This document shows positions 24,785 through 32,178 of a stretch of 64,000 nt of DNA, one piece after another; the first letter of the stretch is position 1; each line of letters begins with the position of its first letter. A program made the position numbers and the translations under genes. Below the pieces are notes generated by a model, which worked only from the letters and a program-made list of their open reading frames with translations, was not told the origin of the DNA and made no database searches. The stretch lies in NCBI GenBank assembly GCA_036677145.1, contig JAKFFF010000011.1:124001-188000 (forward strand), given 5' to 3'. The stretch is from CADEED01 sp036677145. GTDB lineage: Bacteria; Pseudomonadota; Gammaproteobacteria; Steroidobacterales; Steroidobacteraceae.

Positions 24785-25641
24785 ACGCGGCGCGAGTGAT
24801 GAAGCAGGGCTGGCAGAAGGTGTTCGGCGCGGGCACCGGCTCGGAGCGGCCGATGCCCGGTGATGCCTCGCACGGCACGATTCTCTACGTCGAAGACATC
24901 ACCGTGAGCTTCGATGGCTTTCGCGCGCTGAACAATCTCACGCTGTACATCGATGCCGGCGAACTGCGCTGCATCATCGGGCCGAACGGTGCGGGCAAGA
25001 CAACCATGATGGATGTGATCACCGGCAAGACGCGCCCCGACTCGGGCAGCGCCTGGTTCGGCATCACCACCGACCTTTTGCAACTGTCGGAACCTGAAAT
25101 CGCGGAGGCGGGCATTGGACGGAAATTCCAGAAGCCGACGGTATTCGAACATCACAGCGTCCTGCAAAACCTGGCGCTCGCAGCCGCGGGCGACAAACGT
25201 GTCTGGCACACGCTGTTCAAGCCGATGTCGGGCGCACAACTGGCGCGTATCGACGAAGTGCTGGTCACGGTCGGTCTGAAGGACCAGCGCGATCTGCCGG
25301 CCGGGATCCTGTCGCACGGACAGAAGCAATGGCTCGAGATCGGCATGTTGCTGATGCAGGACCCGCGGCTGCTGCTGGTGGACGAGCCCGTCGCCGGCAT
25401 GACGCCGCAGGAAGTCGAACGCACCGCGGAACTGCTGCTGTCGCTGGCCGGGAAACATTCGGTGGTGGTCGTCGAACACGACATGGAATTCGTGCGCTCG
25501 ATCGCGCGCACGGTGACCGTGCTGCACGAGGGTTCGGTGCTGGCCGAAGGCAGCATGGACGCCGTGCAGAACGATCCGAAGGTCATCGAGGTGTACCTCG
25601 GCGAGGCGCAGGATGGCGCCGCGCGGCACCGGAGTAGTTAG
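24781..25641 (+). CDS. urtD: Urea ABC transporter ATPase UrtD
   Basis: A 286-residue LivG-type ATPase with Walker A GPNGAGKTT, the variant signature LSHGQKQWLEIG, Walker B LLLVDEPVAGMT and the H-loop VVEHDMEFV. About 40 N-terminal residues precede the ATPase core. The LSHGQ signature is the norm in this family. It energises UrtBC together with UrtE. The start overlaps the urtC stop by 4 bp. Confidence 0.95.
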   Translation: MNAARVMKQGWQKVFGAGTGSERPMPGDASHGTILYVEDITVSFDGFRALNNLTLYIDAGELRCIIGPNGAGKTTMMDVITGKTRPDSGSAWFGITTDLLQLSEPEIAEAGIGRKFQKPTVFEHHSVLQNLALAAAGDKRVWHTLFKPMSGAQLARIDEVLVTVGLKDQRDLPAGILSHGQKQWLEIGMLLMQDPRLLLVDEPVAGMTPQEVERTAELLLSLAGKHSVVVVEHDMEFVRSIARTVTVLHEGSVLAEGSMDAVQNDPKVIEVYLGEAQDGAARHRSS

Positions 25642-25642
25642 G

Positions 25643-26353
25643 ATGCTCGCGATCCGCGGATTGAACCAGTTCTACGGCGGCAGCCACATCCTCTGGGACG
25701 TCGACATGCTCGTGCCCGAGGGCTCCTGCACCTGCCTGATGGGCCGCAACGGCATGGGCAAGACCACGCTGCTGAAATGCATCATGGGACTGCTGCCGAT
25801 CGCCTCGGGCGCAATGGAGTACGGCAGCGGGGAAAAGACGGTCGAGTTGTCGCAGATCGCCGCCGACCGCCGGGCGCGGCTGGGCATCGCCTACGTGCCG
25901 CAGGGACGCGAGATCTTTTCGCAGCTCACGGTGGAGGAGAACCTGCGCATCGGCTTCGGTGCGCGTCCGGGTCCGAAGATCCGGAACGTGCCCGAACACA
26001 TCTTCGAGTGGTTCCCGGTGCTCAAGAAGATGTTGCGCCGGCGGGGAGGAGACCTTTCCGGCGGCCAGCAGCAGCAGCTGGCGATCGGCCGGGCGATGGT
26101 GCTGGATCCGAAGCTGTTGATCCTCGATGAGCCGGCCGAGGGCATTCAGCCCAACATCGTGCACGAGATCGGCGATATCATCCTGCGCCTCAACCGCGAG
26201 GCAAAACTCACCGTGTTGCTGGTCGAACAGAAGCTGCCGTTTGCGCGCCGCGTGGCGAGCGAGTTCCGCATCATCGACAAGGGCCGCATCGTCGGCAGCG
26301 GCGGCATTGCCGCGCTGACCGATGACCTCGTTCATCAGCATCTGACGGTATAG
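25643..26353 (+). CDS. urtE: Urea ABC transporter ATPase UrtE
   Basis: A 236-residue LivF-type ATPase: Walker A GRNGMGKTT, a long Q-rich signature LSGGQQQQLAIGR, Walker B LILDEPAEGIQP, and VLLVEQKLPFARR as H-loop region. The ATG at 25643 has GGAG 8 bp upstream and lies 1 bp after the urtD stop, so it is preferred over the slightly earlier in-frame codon. It is the last transport gene and is followed 5 bp later by ureD, tying uptake to hydrolysis in one transcript. Confidence 0.95.
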   Translation: MLAIRGLNQFYGGSHILWDVDMLVPEGSCTCLMGRNGMGKTTLLKCIMGLLPIASGAMEYGSGEKTVELSQIAADRRARLGIAYVPQGREIFSQLTVEENLRIGFGARPGPKIRNVPEHIFEWFPVLKKMLRRRGGDLSGGQQQQLAIGRAMVLDPKLLILDEPAEGIQPNIVHEIGDIILRLNREAKLTVLLVEQKLPFARRVASEFRIIDKGRIVGSGGIAALTDDLVHQHLTV

Positions 26354-26358
26354 CCGCG

Positions 26359-27288
26359 ATGGACCCCGCGTCCGCGCGCACTTCGTCCGGTTGGCAAGCC
26401 GAACTGCGGCTGCGATTCAATGGGGACATTCCTCATTTCCTGGCAAACGGGGACAGACCTGCACCAGCCCAGCGAGGTCGAACTCGCTTGGTCGAGCGTC
26501 ATCACCGCGGCCCACTCGTCGTTCAGCGGCCCTTTCATCCCGAGGGCGATCCCTGCCACGTATATCTCGTGCATCCGCCCGGCGGTGTGGTCGGCGGAGA
26601 CGAACTGCGTATCGACGTGCAGGTGGACGAGGGCGCGCACGCGCTGATCACGACGCCGGCCGCCACCAAGTTCTATCGCTGCGACGGCCGCGTGTCCTCG
26701 CAGACGCAGGAGCTGCGCGCCGCGGGCGCGACGCTCGAATGGCTGCCGCAGGAGAACATCTTCTATCGCGGCGCCGACACGCGCACCGCCACGCGCGTAC
26801 ACGTGAATACACACTCGCGCTTCATCGGCTGGGAAATCGCCTGCCTGGGACTGCCCGCTCGCGGCGAAGCCTTCGATGCGGGCCTGTTGAAGCTCGATTT
26901 CGAACTGTGGCGCGACGAGCCGGCGCTGCTGCCCGCTCGCGAAACACAACTCCGGGTCGCGGGCTCACAAGCCAGCCCCATTTTCGTCGACCGGCTCAGG
27001 CTTGGCGGCGCATCACCGGCGCGCGGCGCACATTGGGGTTTCGCCGGCCAGGAAGCGATCGGCACCTTGTTAGCCACGCCCGCGGCGCGGGAATCCGTCG
27101 ACGCTGTACGCGAGCTGGTGGCTGGATTTCCCTACGCCGCCGTGTCCCTGGTCGACGGCGTGCTGGTGCTGCGTGCCCTCGCACCACAGGCGGAAGCGGT
27201 CCGCAATCTGTTCATCGCCGCGTGGCAGCGGCTGCGTCCCGCCATCATCGGACGCGATGCGGTGCTGCCGCGCATCTGGGCGACCTGA
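26359..27288 (+). CDS. ureD: Urease accessory protein UreD, with an in-frame repeat insertion
   Basis: A 309-residue UreD/UreH scaffold protein that binds apo-urease and recruits UreF and UreG for nickel loading. Family landmarks are HRGPLVVQRPFHPEG, VYLVHPPGGVVGGDEL, TTPAATKFYRC and WLPQENIFY. Between the first strand (WQAELRLRF) and RGRTRLVERHHRG there is an extra segment of about 13-17 residues where UreD normally has only about four. It is encoded by 26422-26460, which matches the REP-like repeat at 29652. The frame stays open, so the protein is probably functional with a longer N-terminal loop. Confidence 0.93.
   Translation: MDPASARTSSGWQAELRLRFNGDIPHFLANGDRPAPAQRGRTRLVERHHRGPLVVQRPFHPEGDPCHVYLVHPPGGVVGGDELRIDVQVDEGAHALITTPAATKFYRCDGRVSSQTQELRAAGATLEWLPQENIFYRGADTRTATRVHVNTHSRFIGWEIACLGLPARGEAFDAGLLKLDFELWRDEPALLPARETQLRVAGSQASPIFVDRLRLGGASPARGAHWGFAGQEAIGTLLATPAARESVDAVRELVAGFPYAAVSLVDGVLVLRALAPQAEAVRNLFIAAWQRLRPAIIGRDAVLPRIWAT
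26422..26460 (+). repeat. REP-like repeat fragment inside ureD
   Basis: GGGGACATTCCTCATTT at 26422-26438 is identical to 17 bp of both arms of the mini-element at 29652-29748. A second half, GGCAAACGGGGACAGACC, follows and resembles the unit at 36991. The 39-bp block is exactly 13 codons and preserves the ureD frame. Confidence 0.7.
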
Positions 27289-27305
27289 CTCAAGCGAGTG
27301 ACTTC

Positions 27306-27608
27306 ATGGAACTGACTCCACGCGAGAAAGACAAACTACTCCTCTTCACGGCGGCCCTGGTCGCCGAGCGGCGCAAGGCACGCGGCCTGAAACTCAACTA
27401 CCCGGAAGCGGTGGCGCTGATCTCGGCCGCCATTCTCGAAGGCGCGCGTGACGGTCGCACGGTGGCCGAGCTCATGGGCTATGGCGCGACCATCCTGTCG
27501 CGCGCCGACGTGATGGAAGGCGTCCCCGAGATGATTCCCGAAGTGCAGGTCGAAGCCACGTTCCCCGACGGAACGAAACTCGTCACCGTGCACCATCCCA
27601 TTCCATGA
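27306..27608 (+). CDS. ureA: Urease gamma subunit
   Basis: A 100-residue protein of canonical UreA length and sequence (MELTPREKDKLLLFTAALVAERR, LNYPEAVALISAAILEGARDG, MEGVPEMIPEVQVEATFPDGTKLVTVHHPI). It is the small structural subunit of the (UreABC)3 urease, which hydrolyses urea to ammonia and carbamate in the cytoplasm. It lies 17 bp after ureD and 20 bp before ureB. Confidence 0.98.
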   Translation: MELTPREKDKLLLFTAALVAERRKARGLKLNYPEAVALISAAILEGARDGRTVAELMGYGATILSRADVMEGVPEMIPEVQVEATFPDGTKLVTVHHPIP

Positions 27609-27628
27609 ACCCGTAACGCGGAGCACAC

Positions 27629-27937
27629 ATGATCCCCGGGGAAATGTTCTGCGAGGACGGCCACATCGAAATCAATGTCGGCCGCAAGACACGCAAGCTC
27701 ACGGTGGCCAACACCGGCGACCGCCCGATCCAGGTCGGGTCTCACTACCACTTCTTCGAAACCAACCGCGCGCTGCGCTTCGAGCGCGCCGGCACGAAAG
27801 GCTTCCGGCTCAACATCGCCGCGGGCACCGCCGTGCGTTTCGAGCCCGGCCAGGAGCGCGAAGTGGAGCTGGTGGAATTCGCCGGTGACCGCATCGTGTA
27901 CGGCTTCGATGCGCAGATCATGGGAGCACTCGAATGA
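27629..27937 (+). CDS. ureB: Urease beta subunit
   Basis: A 102-residue UreB with the typical MIPGEMFCEDGHIEIN start, the GDRPIQVGSHYHFFETN core and RFEPGQEREVELVEFAG. It is a separate polypeptide, as in most Gram-negatives, not fused to UreA. Its stop overlaps the ureC ATG (ATGA at 27934-27937), implying coupled translation of the structural subunits. Confidence 0.98.
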   Translation: MIPGEMFCEDGHIEINVGRKTRKLTVANTGDRPIQVGSHYHFFETNRALRFERAGTKGFRLNIAAGTAVRFEPGQEREVELVEFAGDRIVYGFDAQIMGALE

Positions 27938-29652
27938 CGCCCGGTCCCGCGAAGAAGATAGACCGCCGCGCCTACGCGGAAATGTATGGCCCGACCACCG
28001 GCGACCGCGTCCGGCTCGGCGATACCGAACTCATCATCGAAGTCGAACGCGACCATACGATCTACGGCGAGGAAGTGAAATTCGGCGGCGGAAAGGTCAT
28101 CCGTGACGGCATGGGCCAGAGCCAGCGTCCCGCCGACATGGTTGCCGACACCGTCATCACCAACGCGTTGATCGTCGATCACTGGGGCATCGTGAAGGCC
28201 GACATCGGTCTCAAGAACGGCCGCATCGCCGGCATCGGCAAGGCGGGCAATCCCGACGTGCAGCCGGGTGTCGATATCGTGATCGGCGCGGGTACGGAGA
28301 TCATCGCCGGCGAGGGCCTCATCGCGACCGCGGGCGGCATCGACTCGCACATCCACTTCATCTGCCCGCAACAGGTCGACGACGCCATGATGTCGGGTGT
28401 CACCACCATGATCGGTGGCGGCACAGGCCCCGCGGCCGGCACCAGCGCCACGACCTGCACGCCGGGTCCATGGCACATCGGCCGCATGTACCAGGCGCTC
28501 GACGAGCTGCCGATCAACTTCGGGTTATTAGGCAAGGGCAATGCGAGCCTGCCGCTGCCGCTCGCCGAGCAGATCGAAGCCGGTGCGATGGGCCTCAAAC
28601 TACACGAGGACTGGGGCACGACGCCCGCCGCGATCGACAACTGTCTCAATGTCGCCGACCAGTACGACGTCCAGGTCGCGATCCACACCGACACGCTGAA
28701 CGAATCCGGATTCCTCGAGGACACGCTCGCGGCGTTCAAGGGCCGCGCGATCCACACCTTCCACACCGAAGGCGCGGGCGGCGGACACGCGCCCGATATC
28801 ATCAAGGCGGTGGGTGAGGCGAACGTGTTGCCGTCATCGACCAATCCGACGCGGCCATACACCGTCAACACGGTCGACGAGCATCTCGACATGCTCATGG
28901 TCTGCCATCATCTCGATCCGGGCATTGCCGAGGACGTCGCCTTCGCCGAGTCGCGCATCCGGCGCGAAACCATCGCGGCCGAGGACATCCTGCATGACAA
29001 GGGCGCGATGTCGATGATGTCGTCGGACTCGCAGGCGATGGGACGCATTGGCGAAGTCATCACGCGTACCTGGCAGACCGCGCACAAGATGAAGGTGCAG
29101 CGCGGACCTCTGCCGCAAGATGAAGAGCGCAACGACAATTTCCGCGTGCGCCGCTACATCGCCAAGTACACGATCAACCCGGCCATCACACACGGCATCG
29201 CGCACGAGGTGGGCTCCATCGAGCCCGGCAAACTCGCCGACATCGTGCTCTGGAAGCCGGCGTTCTTCGGCGCGAAGACCGCGATGATCATCAAGGGCGG
29301 CATGATCGTCGCGGCGCCGATGGGCGATCCGAACGCGTCGATCCCGACGCCGCAACCCGTGCACTACCGTCCCATGTTCGGGGCGTCCGGGGGCGCGCGC
29401 GCGGCCACCTGCGTGAGCTTCGTATCGCAGGCGGGCCTCGACGCCGGCATGGGCGAGAAGTTAGGCCTGGCAAAGCGGCTGGTTGCCGTGCGCAACACGC
29501 GCGCGATCCGCAAGAAGGACCTGATCCTCAACGACTACCAGCCGAAGGTGTCGGTTGATTCTCAAACCTACGAAGTGCGCGCGGATGGCGAGCTGCTGCG
29601 CTGCGAGCCGGCGAGCGTGCTGCCACTGGCGCAACGATATTTCTTGTTTTAG
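27934..29652 (+). CDS. ureC: Urease alpha (catalytic) subunit
   Basis: At 572 residues this is full length. Nickel ligands and catalytic residues are in place: GIDSHIHFICPQQ, the carbamylated Lys222 in GLKLHEDWGTT, VAIHTDTLNESGF, TFHTEGAGGGHAPD, the flap Cys-His in LMVCHHLD, and the Asp in SSDSQAMGRIGE. The C-terminus ends in RYFLF as expected. The TAG stop at 29650-29652 shares its last base with the mini-element that separates it from ureE; the coding sequence itself is intact. Confidence 0.98.
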   Translation: MTPGPAKKIDRRAYAEMYGPTTGDRVRLGDTELIIEVERDHTIYGEEVKFGGGKVIRDGMGQSQRPADMVADTVITNALIVDHWGIVKADIGLKNGRIAGIGKAGNPDVQPGVDIVIGAGTEIIAGEGLIATAGGIDSHIHFICPQQVDDAMMSGVTTMIGGGTGPAAGTSATTCTPGPWHIGRMYQALDELPINFGLLGKGNASLPLPLAEQIEAGAMGLKLHEDWGTTPAAIDNCLNVADQYDVQVAIHTDTLNESGFLEDTLAAFKGRAIHTFHTEGAGGGHAPDIIKAVGEANVLPSSTNPTRPYTVNTVDEHLDMLMVCHHLDPGIAEDVAFAESRIRRETIAAEDILHDKGAMSMMSSDSQAMGRIGEVITRTWQTAHKMKVQRGPLPQDEERNDNFRVRRYIAKYTINPAITHGIAHEVGSIEPGKLADIVLWKPAFFGAKTAMIIKGGMIVAAPMGDPNASIPTPQPVHYRPMFGASGGARAATCVSFVSQAGLDAGMGEKLGLAKRLVAVRNTRAIRKKDLILNDYQPKVSVDSQTYEVRADGELLRCEPASVLPLAQRYFLF

Positions 29653-29748
29653 GGGACATTCCTCATTTTCGCTGTAACAAAGCGCAGGTGAGTCGGTGCT
29701 TTCCCGGTAGGTCGGAGCTTTGTTACAACGAAAATGAGGAATGTCCCC
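29652..29748. mobile_element. 97-bp inverted-repeat mini-element (REPIN/MITE-like) between ureC and ureE
   Basis: Two 32-bp arms (29652-29683 and 29717-29748) are inverted copies with one mismatch. They begin GGGGACATTCCTCATTTTCG and enclose a 33-base centre. There is no coding capacity. As RNA it would form a very stable hairpin. The left end touches the ureC stop and the right arm contains the ureE start codon. Related pieces occur at 26422, 36991 and 38281. Mobilisation in trans, for example by a REP-associated tyrosine transposase, is inferred; no transposase is in the window. Confidence 0.8.
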
Positions 29749-30216
29749 ATTCTCAAGATCAACCTGAAGTTAGACAGGTCCACGGATCACCCGCGCTCCG
29801 CGGAGCGCAAGCTCGTGCTGCCGTTCGCCGAACGTTCGAAGAGCCGGCTGCGCGCCGTGCTGGATAACGGCGAGGACGCCGGCTTGTTCCTCGAGCGCGG
29901 TTCGGTACTGCGTCACGGCGATCTGTTGCTCGCCGACGATGGCCGCGTAATAGAAGTGGAAGCCGCGACGGAAACTGTCTCCACGGTGGAGGCGCACGAC
30001 GCACGCACGCTGGCGCGCGCGAGTTATCACCTCGGAAATCGCCACGTCGCGCTGCAGATCGGCCCGAACTGGCTGCGGTACAGCCACGATCACGTGCTCG
30101 ACGACATGTTGCGCGGCTTCGGTCTCGAAGTACGCGTCGAGCAATTGCCGTTCGAACCCGAAGGAGGCGCATATGTCGCCGCCTCGCATCACACCCATTC
30201 CCATTCACACGGCTGA
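29734..30216 (+). CDS. ureE: Urease accessory nickel metallochaperone UreE
   Basis: A 160-residue UreE: peptide-binding N-terminal domain (LPFAERSKSRLRAVLDNGEDAGLFLERG), metallochaperone domain (ASYHLGNRHVALQIG, RYSHDHVLDDMLRGFG) and a short His tail (SHHTHSHSHG). It delivers Ni2+ to UreG and UreD. The only upstream start codon, ATG at 29734, lies within the right arm of the mini-element, so residues 1-5 (MRNVP) are element-derived and the native start seems to have been lost. No good ribosome site precedes it and the ATG would be buried in the RNA stem, so expression may be low. The 3' end overlaps ureF by 44 bp. Confidence 0.92.
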   Translation: MRNVPILKINLKLDRSTDHPRSAERKLVLPFAERSKSRLRAVLDNGEDAGLFLERGSVLRHGDLLLADDGRVIEVEAATETVSTVEAHDARTLARASYHLGNRHVALQIGPNWLRYSHDHVLDDMLRGFGLEVRVEQLPFEPEGGAYVAASHHTHSHSHG

Positions 30217-30916
30217 TCGCGATCCCGCGTCGCCCCAGGCGGCGCCCTCGCAACTGCTGCGCCTGCTGCACCTGGCGAGTCCCGCGCTTCCGATTGGCGC
30301 ATTTCACTTCTCACAGGGACTCGAATACGCCGTTGAAGCGGGCTGGGTCTCTGACGAAGAAAGCGCCCTGGGCTGGATCGGCGGCATTGCGCAGGGAAGC
30401 ATCGCCACACTCGATCTGCCGGTGCTCGTCCGTCTGCACTCGGCCTGGATGCGTGGCGACGAACAAGAGGTCTTGCGGTGGAATGCATTCCTGATCGCCT
30501 GCCGTGAGACCGAAGAGCTGCGTCTCGAAGACCGCCATCTGGGGCGCGCCATGTTGCGAGTCCTGGCCGAGCTCGACCTCACAACCGAGTTGTTTGTGAG
30601 GGGGTCTCTCGAAAGGGGGATTGCGCATGCCACGGCGTTTGCGTTTGCATGCGCACGATGGAGCATCGAGGCGCGGCCCATGCTCGAAACCTACGCTTGG
30701 GCGTGGGCGGAGAACCAGGTTCTTGCCGCGGTGAAGCTCGTTCCGCTCGGTCAAAGTGCGGGACAGCGAATGCTGCACGCGCTTCACCACCCCTTGGGCG
30801 CATACGCGGCTCGGGCGCTCGACCTCATGGATTCTGACATCGGAATTTCCACGGCCCTGTCCGCGGTCGCGAGCGGGCGACATGAAGTTCAATACACCCG
30901 ATTATTCCGGTCGTGA
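30173..30916 (+). CDS. ureF: Urease accessory protein UreF
   Basis: A 247-residue all-helical UreF, the GTPase-activating partner of UreG in the nickel-insertion complex. Diagnostic stretches are LLHLASPALPIGAFHFSQGLEYAVE and the C-terminal LHHPLGAYAARALDLMDSDIGISTALSAVASGRHEVQYTRLFRS region. A perfect AAGGAGG site 5 bp before the ATG at 30173 fixes the start inside the end of ureE. It is the last gene of the urt-ure operon; ureG, which normally follows, is absent and lies at 9119. Confidence 0.96.
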   Translation: MSPPRITPIPIHTADRDPASPQAAPSQLLRLLHLASPALPIGAFHFSQGLEYAVEAGWVSDEESALGWIGGIAQGSIATLDLPVLVRLHSAWMRGDEQEVLRWNAFLIACRETEELRLEDRHLGRAMLRVLAELDLTTELFVRGSLERGIAHATAFAFACARWSIEARPMLETYAWAWAENQVLAAVKLVPLGQSAGQRMLHALHHPLGAYAARALDLMDSDIGISTALSAVASGRHEVQYTRLFRS

Positions 30917-31005
30917 TCCGCGGGACGCTGCCACGGATGCTGAGCTAGACTAGCGCCACTTTCGCCGGCGGATCCCCCTCAAACCCCGTCCGGCCCAAAC
31001 AACAA

Positions 31006-32175
31006 ATGCATTCACGATTACGGCTGGTTGTTGCGGCGGCGTCCGCGTTGTTAGTCATCGCCTGCGGCAAGAGTGGTCCGCCACCCGAGATGCCGCCGCC
31101 CGAAGTAGGCGTCATCGTCGTTCACTCCGGGCCCGTGCCCATCGTTCGCGAGGCCTCCGGCCGGCTGGCGCCGACGCGCGCCTCCGACGTGCGCGCGCGC
31201 GTGCCGGGAGTGCTGCAGAAGCGCCTTTACAAAGAAGGCAGCATGGTCAAGGAAGGCGAACTGCTGGTGCAGATCGACCCCGCGCCATACCGCGCGCAAC
31301 TCGCCCAGGCCACCGCGAACCTCGAACAGGCCGAAGCCTCCGCGACCAATGCGAAAGTGACCGCCACGCGCAACCGCGAGCTCGCGCAGCGTCAGCTCAT
31401 CTCGCGCATGCAGCTCGACGACTCCGAGGCACTCGAGCGTTCGAGCGCCGCGGCGGCGTCCGCGGCGCGCGCGCAGGTGCAATCCGCGCGCATCAATCTC
31501 AGTTACGCCAACGTGACTTCACCGATATCGGGCCGTGCCAGCCAGTTGCGCGTGCTCGAAGGAGCGTTGGTCGGGCAGGGTGAAGCGACACTGCTGACCA
31601 CCGTGGAGCAGATCGATCCGATGTACGTGTTCTTCGATCAGCCGGGCACGGACTTCGAACGGTTCATGCGCGCGCAGGCCGAAGGTGCGGTGCAGGTTGC
31701 ACAGGGCAACGAGGCCGAGGTGCGCATCGTGCGCAGCGACGGCACTGAACATCCCCACGTGGGAAAACTTTCCTTCTCCGACTTCAGCGTGAACCCGACC
31801 ACGGGATCGGTCGCATTCCGCGGCGTGATACCGAACCCGGACCGCTCGCTGCTGCCCGGCATGTTCGTCAACGTGCGGCTCACCGCCGGCGTGCTCAACA
31901 AAGGTTACAAGGTCCCGCAGCTCGCGCTGTTGCGCGACGGCCAGGGCGCCTATGTGCTCACCGCCGGCGCCGACGGCACCGTGCAACAGAAGCGTGTCGA
32001 CACCGTCGCCGTGATCGGCAACGAGTGGGTAATTTCGCAAGGCCTCGAAGACGGCGACCAGGTCATCGTCTCGGGGGTGCAGTTGGCGCAGCCCGGCGGC
32101 AAGGTGAAACCCGTGCCCGCGCAGGCGGCAGCCAGCGCGCCCGCGGCGCCTGCGCCCGCCGCCGCAGGTAGCTAG
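31006..32175 (+). CDS. RND efflux periplasmic adaptor lipoprotein (AcrA/MexA type)
   Basis: A 389-residue membrane-fusion protein with a lipoprotein signal (ASALLVIAC, Cys near residue 21). It has the lipoyl/hairpin arrangement of AcrA: VPGVLQKRLYKEGSMVKEGELLVQIDPAPYRAQLAQA, a coiled-coil hairpin (about 95-160), YANVTSPISGRASQLRVLEGALVG, then beta-barrel and membrane-proximal domains, and an Ala/Pro-rich tail. It is 3 bp upstream of the RND pump gene. No TolC-like gene is adjacent, so an unlinked outer-membrane channel must be used. Confidence 0.93.
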   Translation: MHSRLRLVVAAASALLVIACGKSGPPPEMPPPEVGVIVVHSGPVPIVREASGRLAPTRASDVRARVPGVLQKRLYKEGSMVKEGELLVQIDPAPYRAQLAQATANLEQAEASATNAKVTATRNRELAQRQLISRMQLDDSEALERSSAAAASAARAQVQSARINLSYANVTSPISGRASQLRVLEGALVGQGEATLLTTVEQIDPMYVFFDQPGTDFERFMRAQAEGAVQVAQGNEAEVRIVRSDGTEHPHVGKLSFSDFSVNPTTGSVAFRGVIPNPDRSLLPGMFVNVRLTAGVLNKGYKVPQLALLRDGQGAYVLTAGADGTVQQKRVDTVAVIGNEWVISQGLEDGDQVIVSGVQLAQPGGKVKPVPAQAAASAPAAPAPAAAGS

Positions 32176-32178
32176 ACC

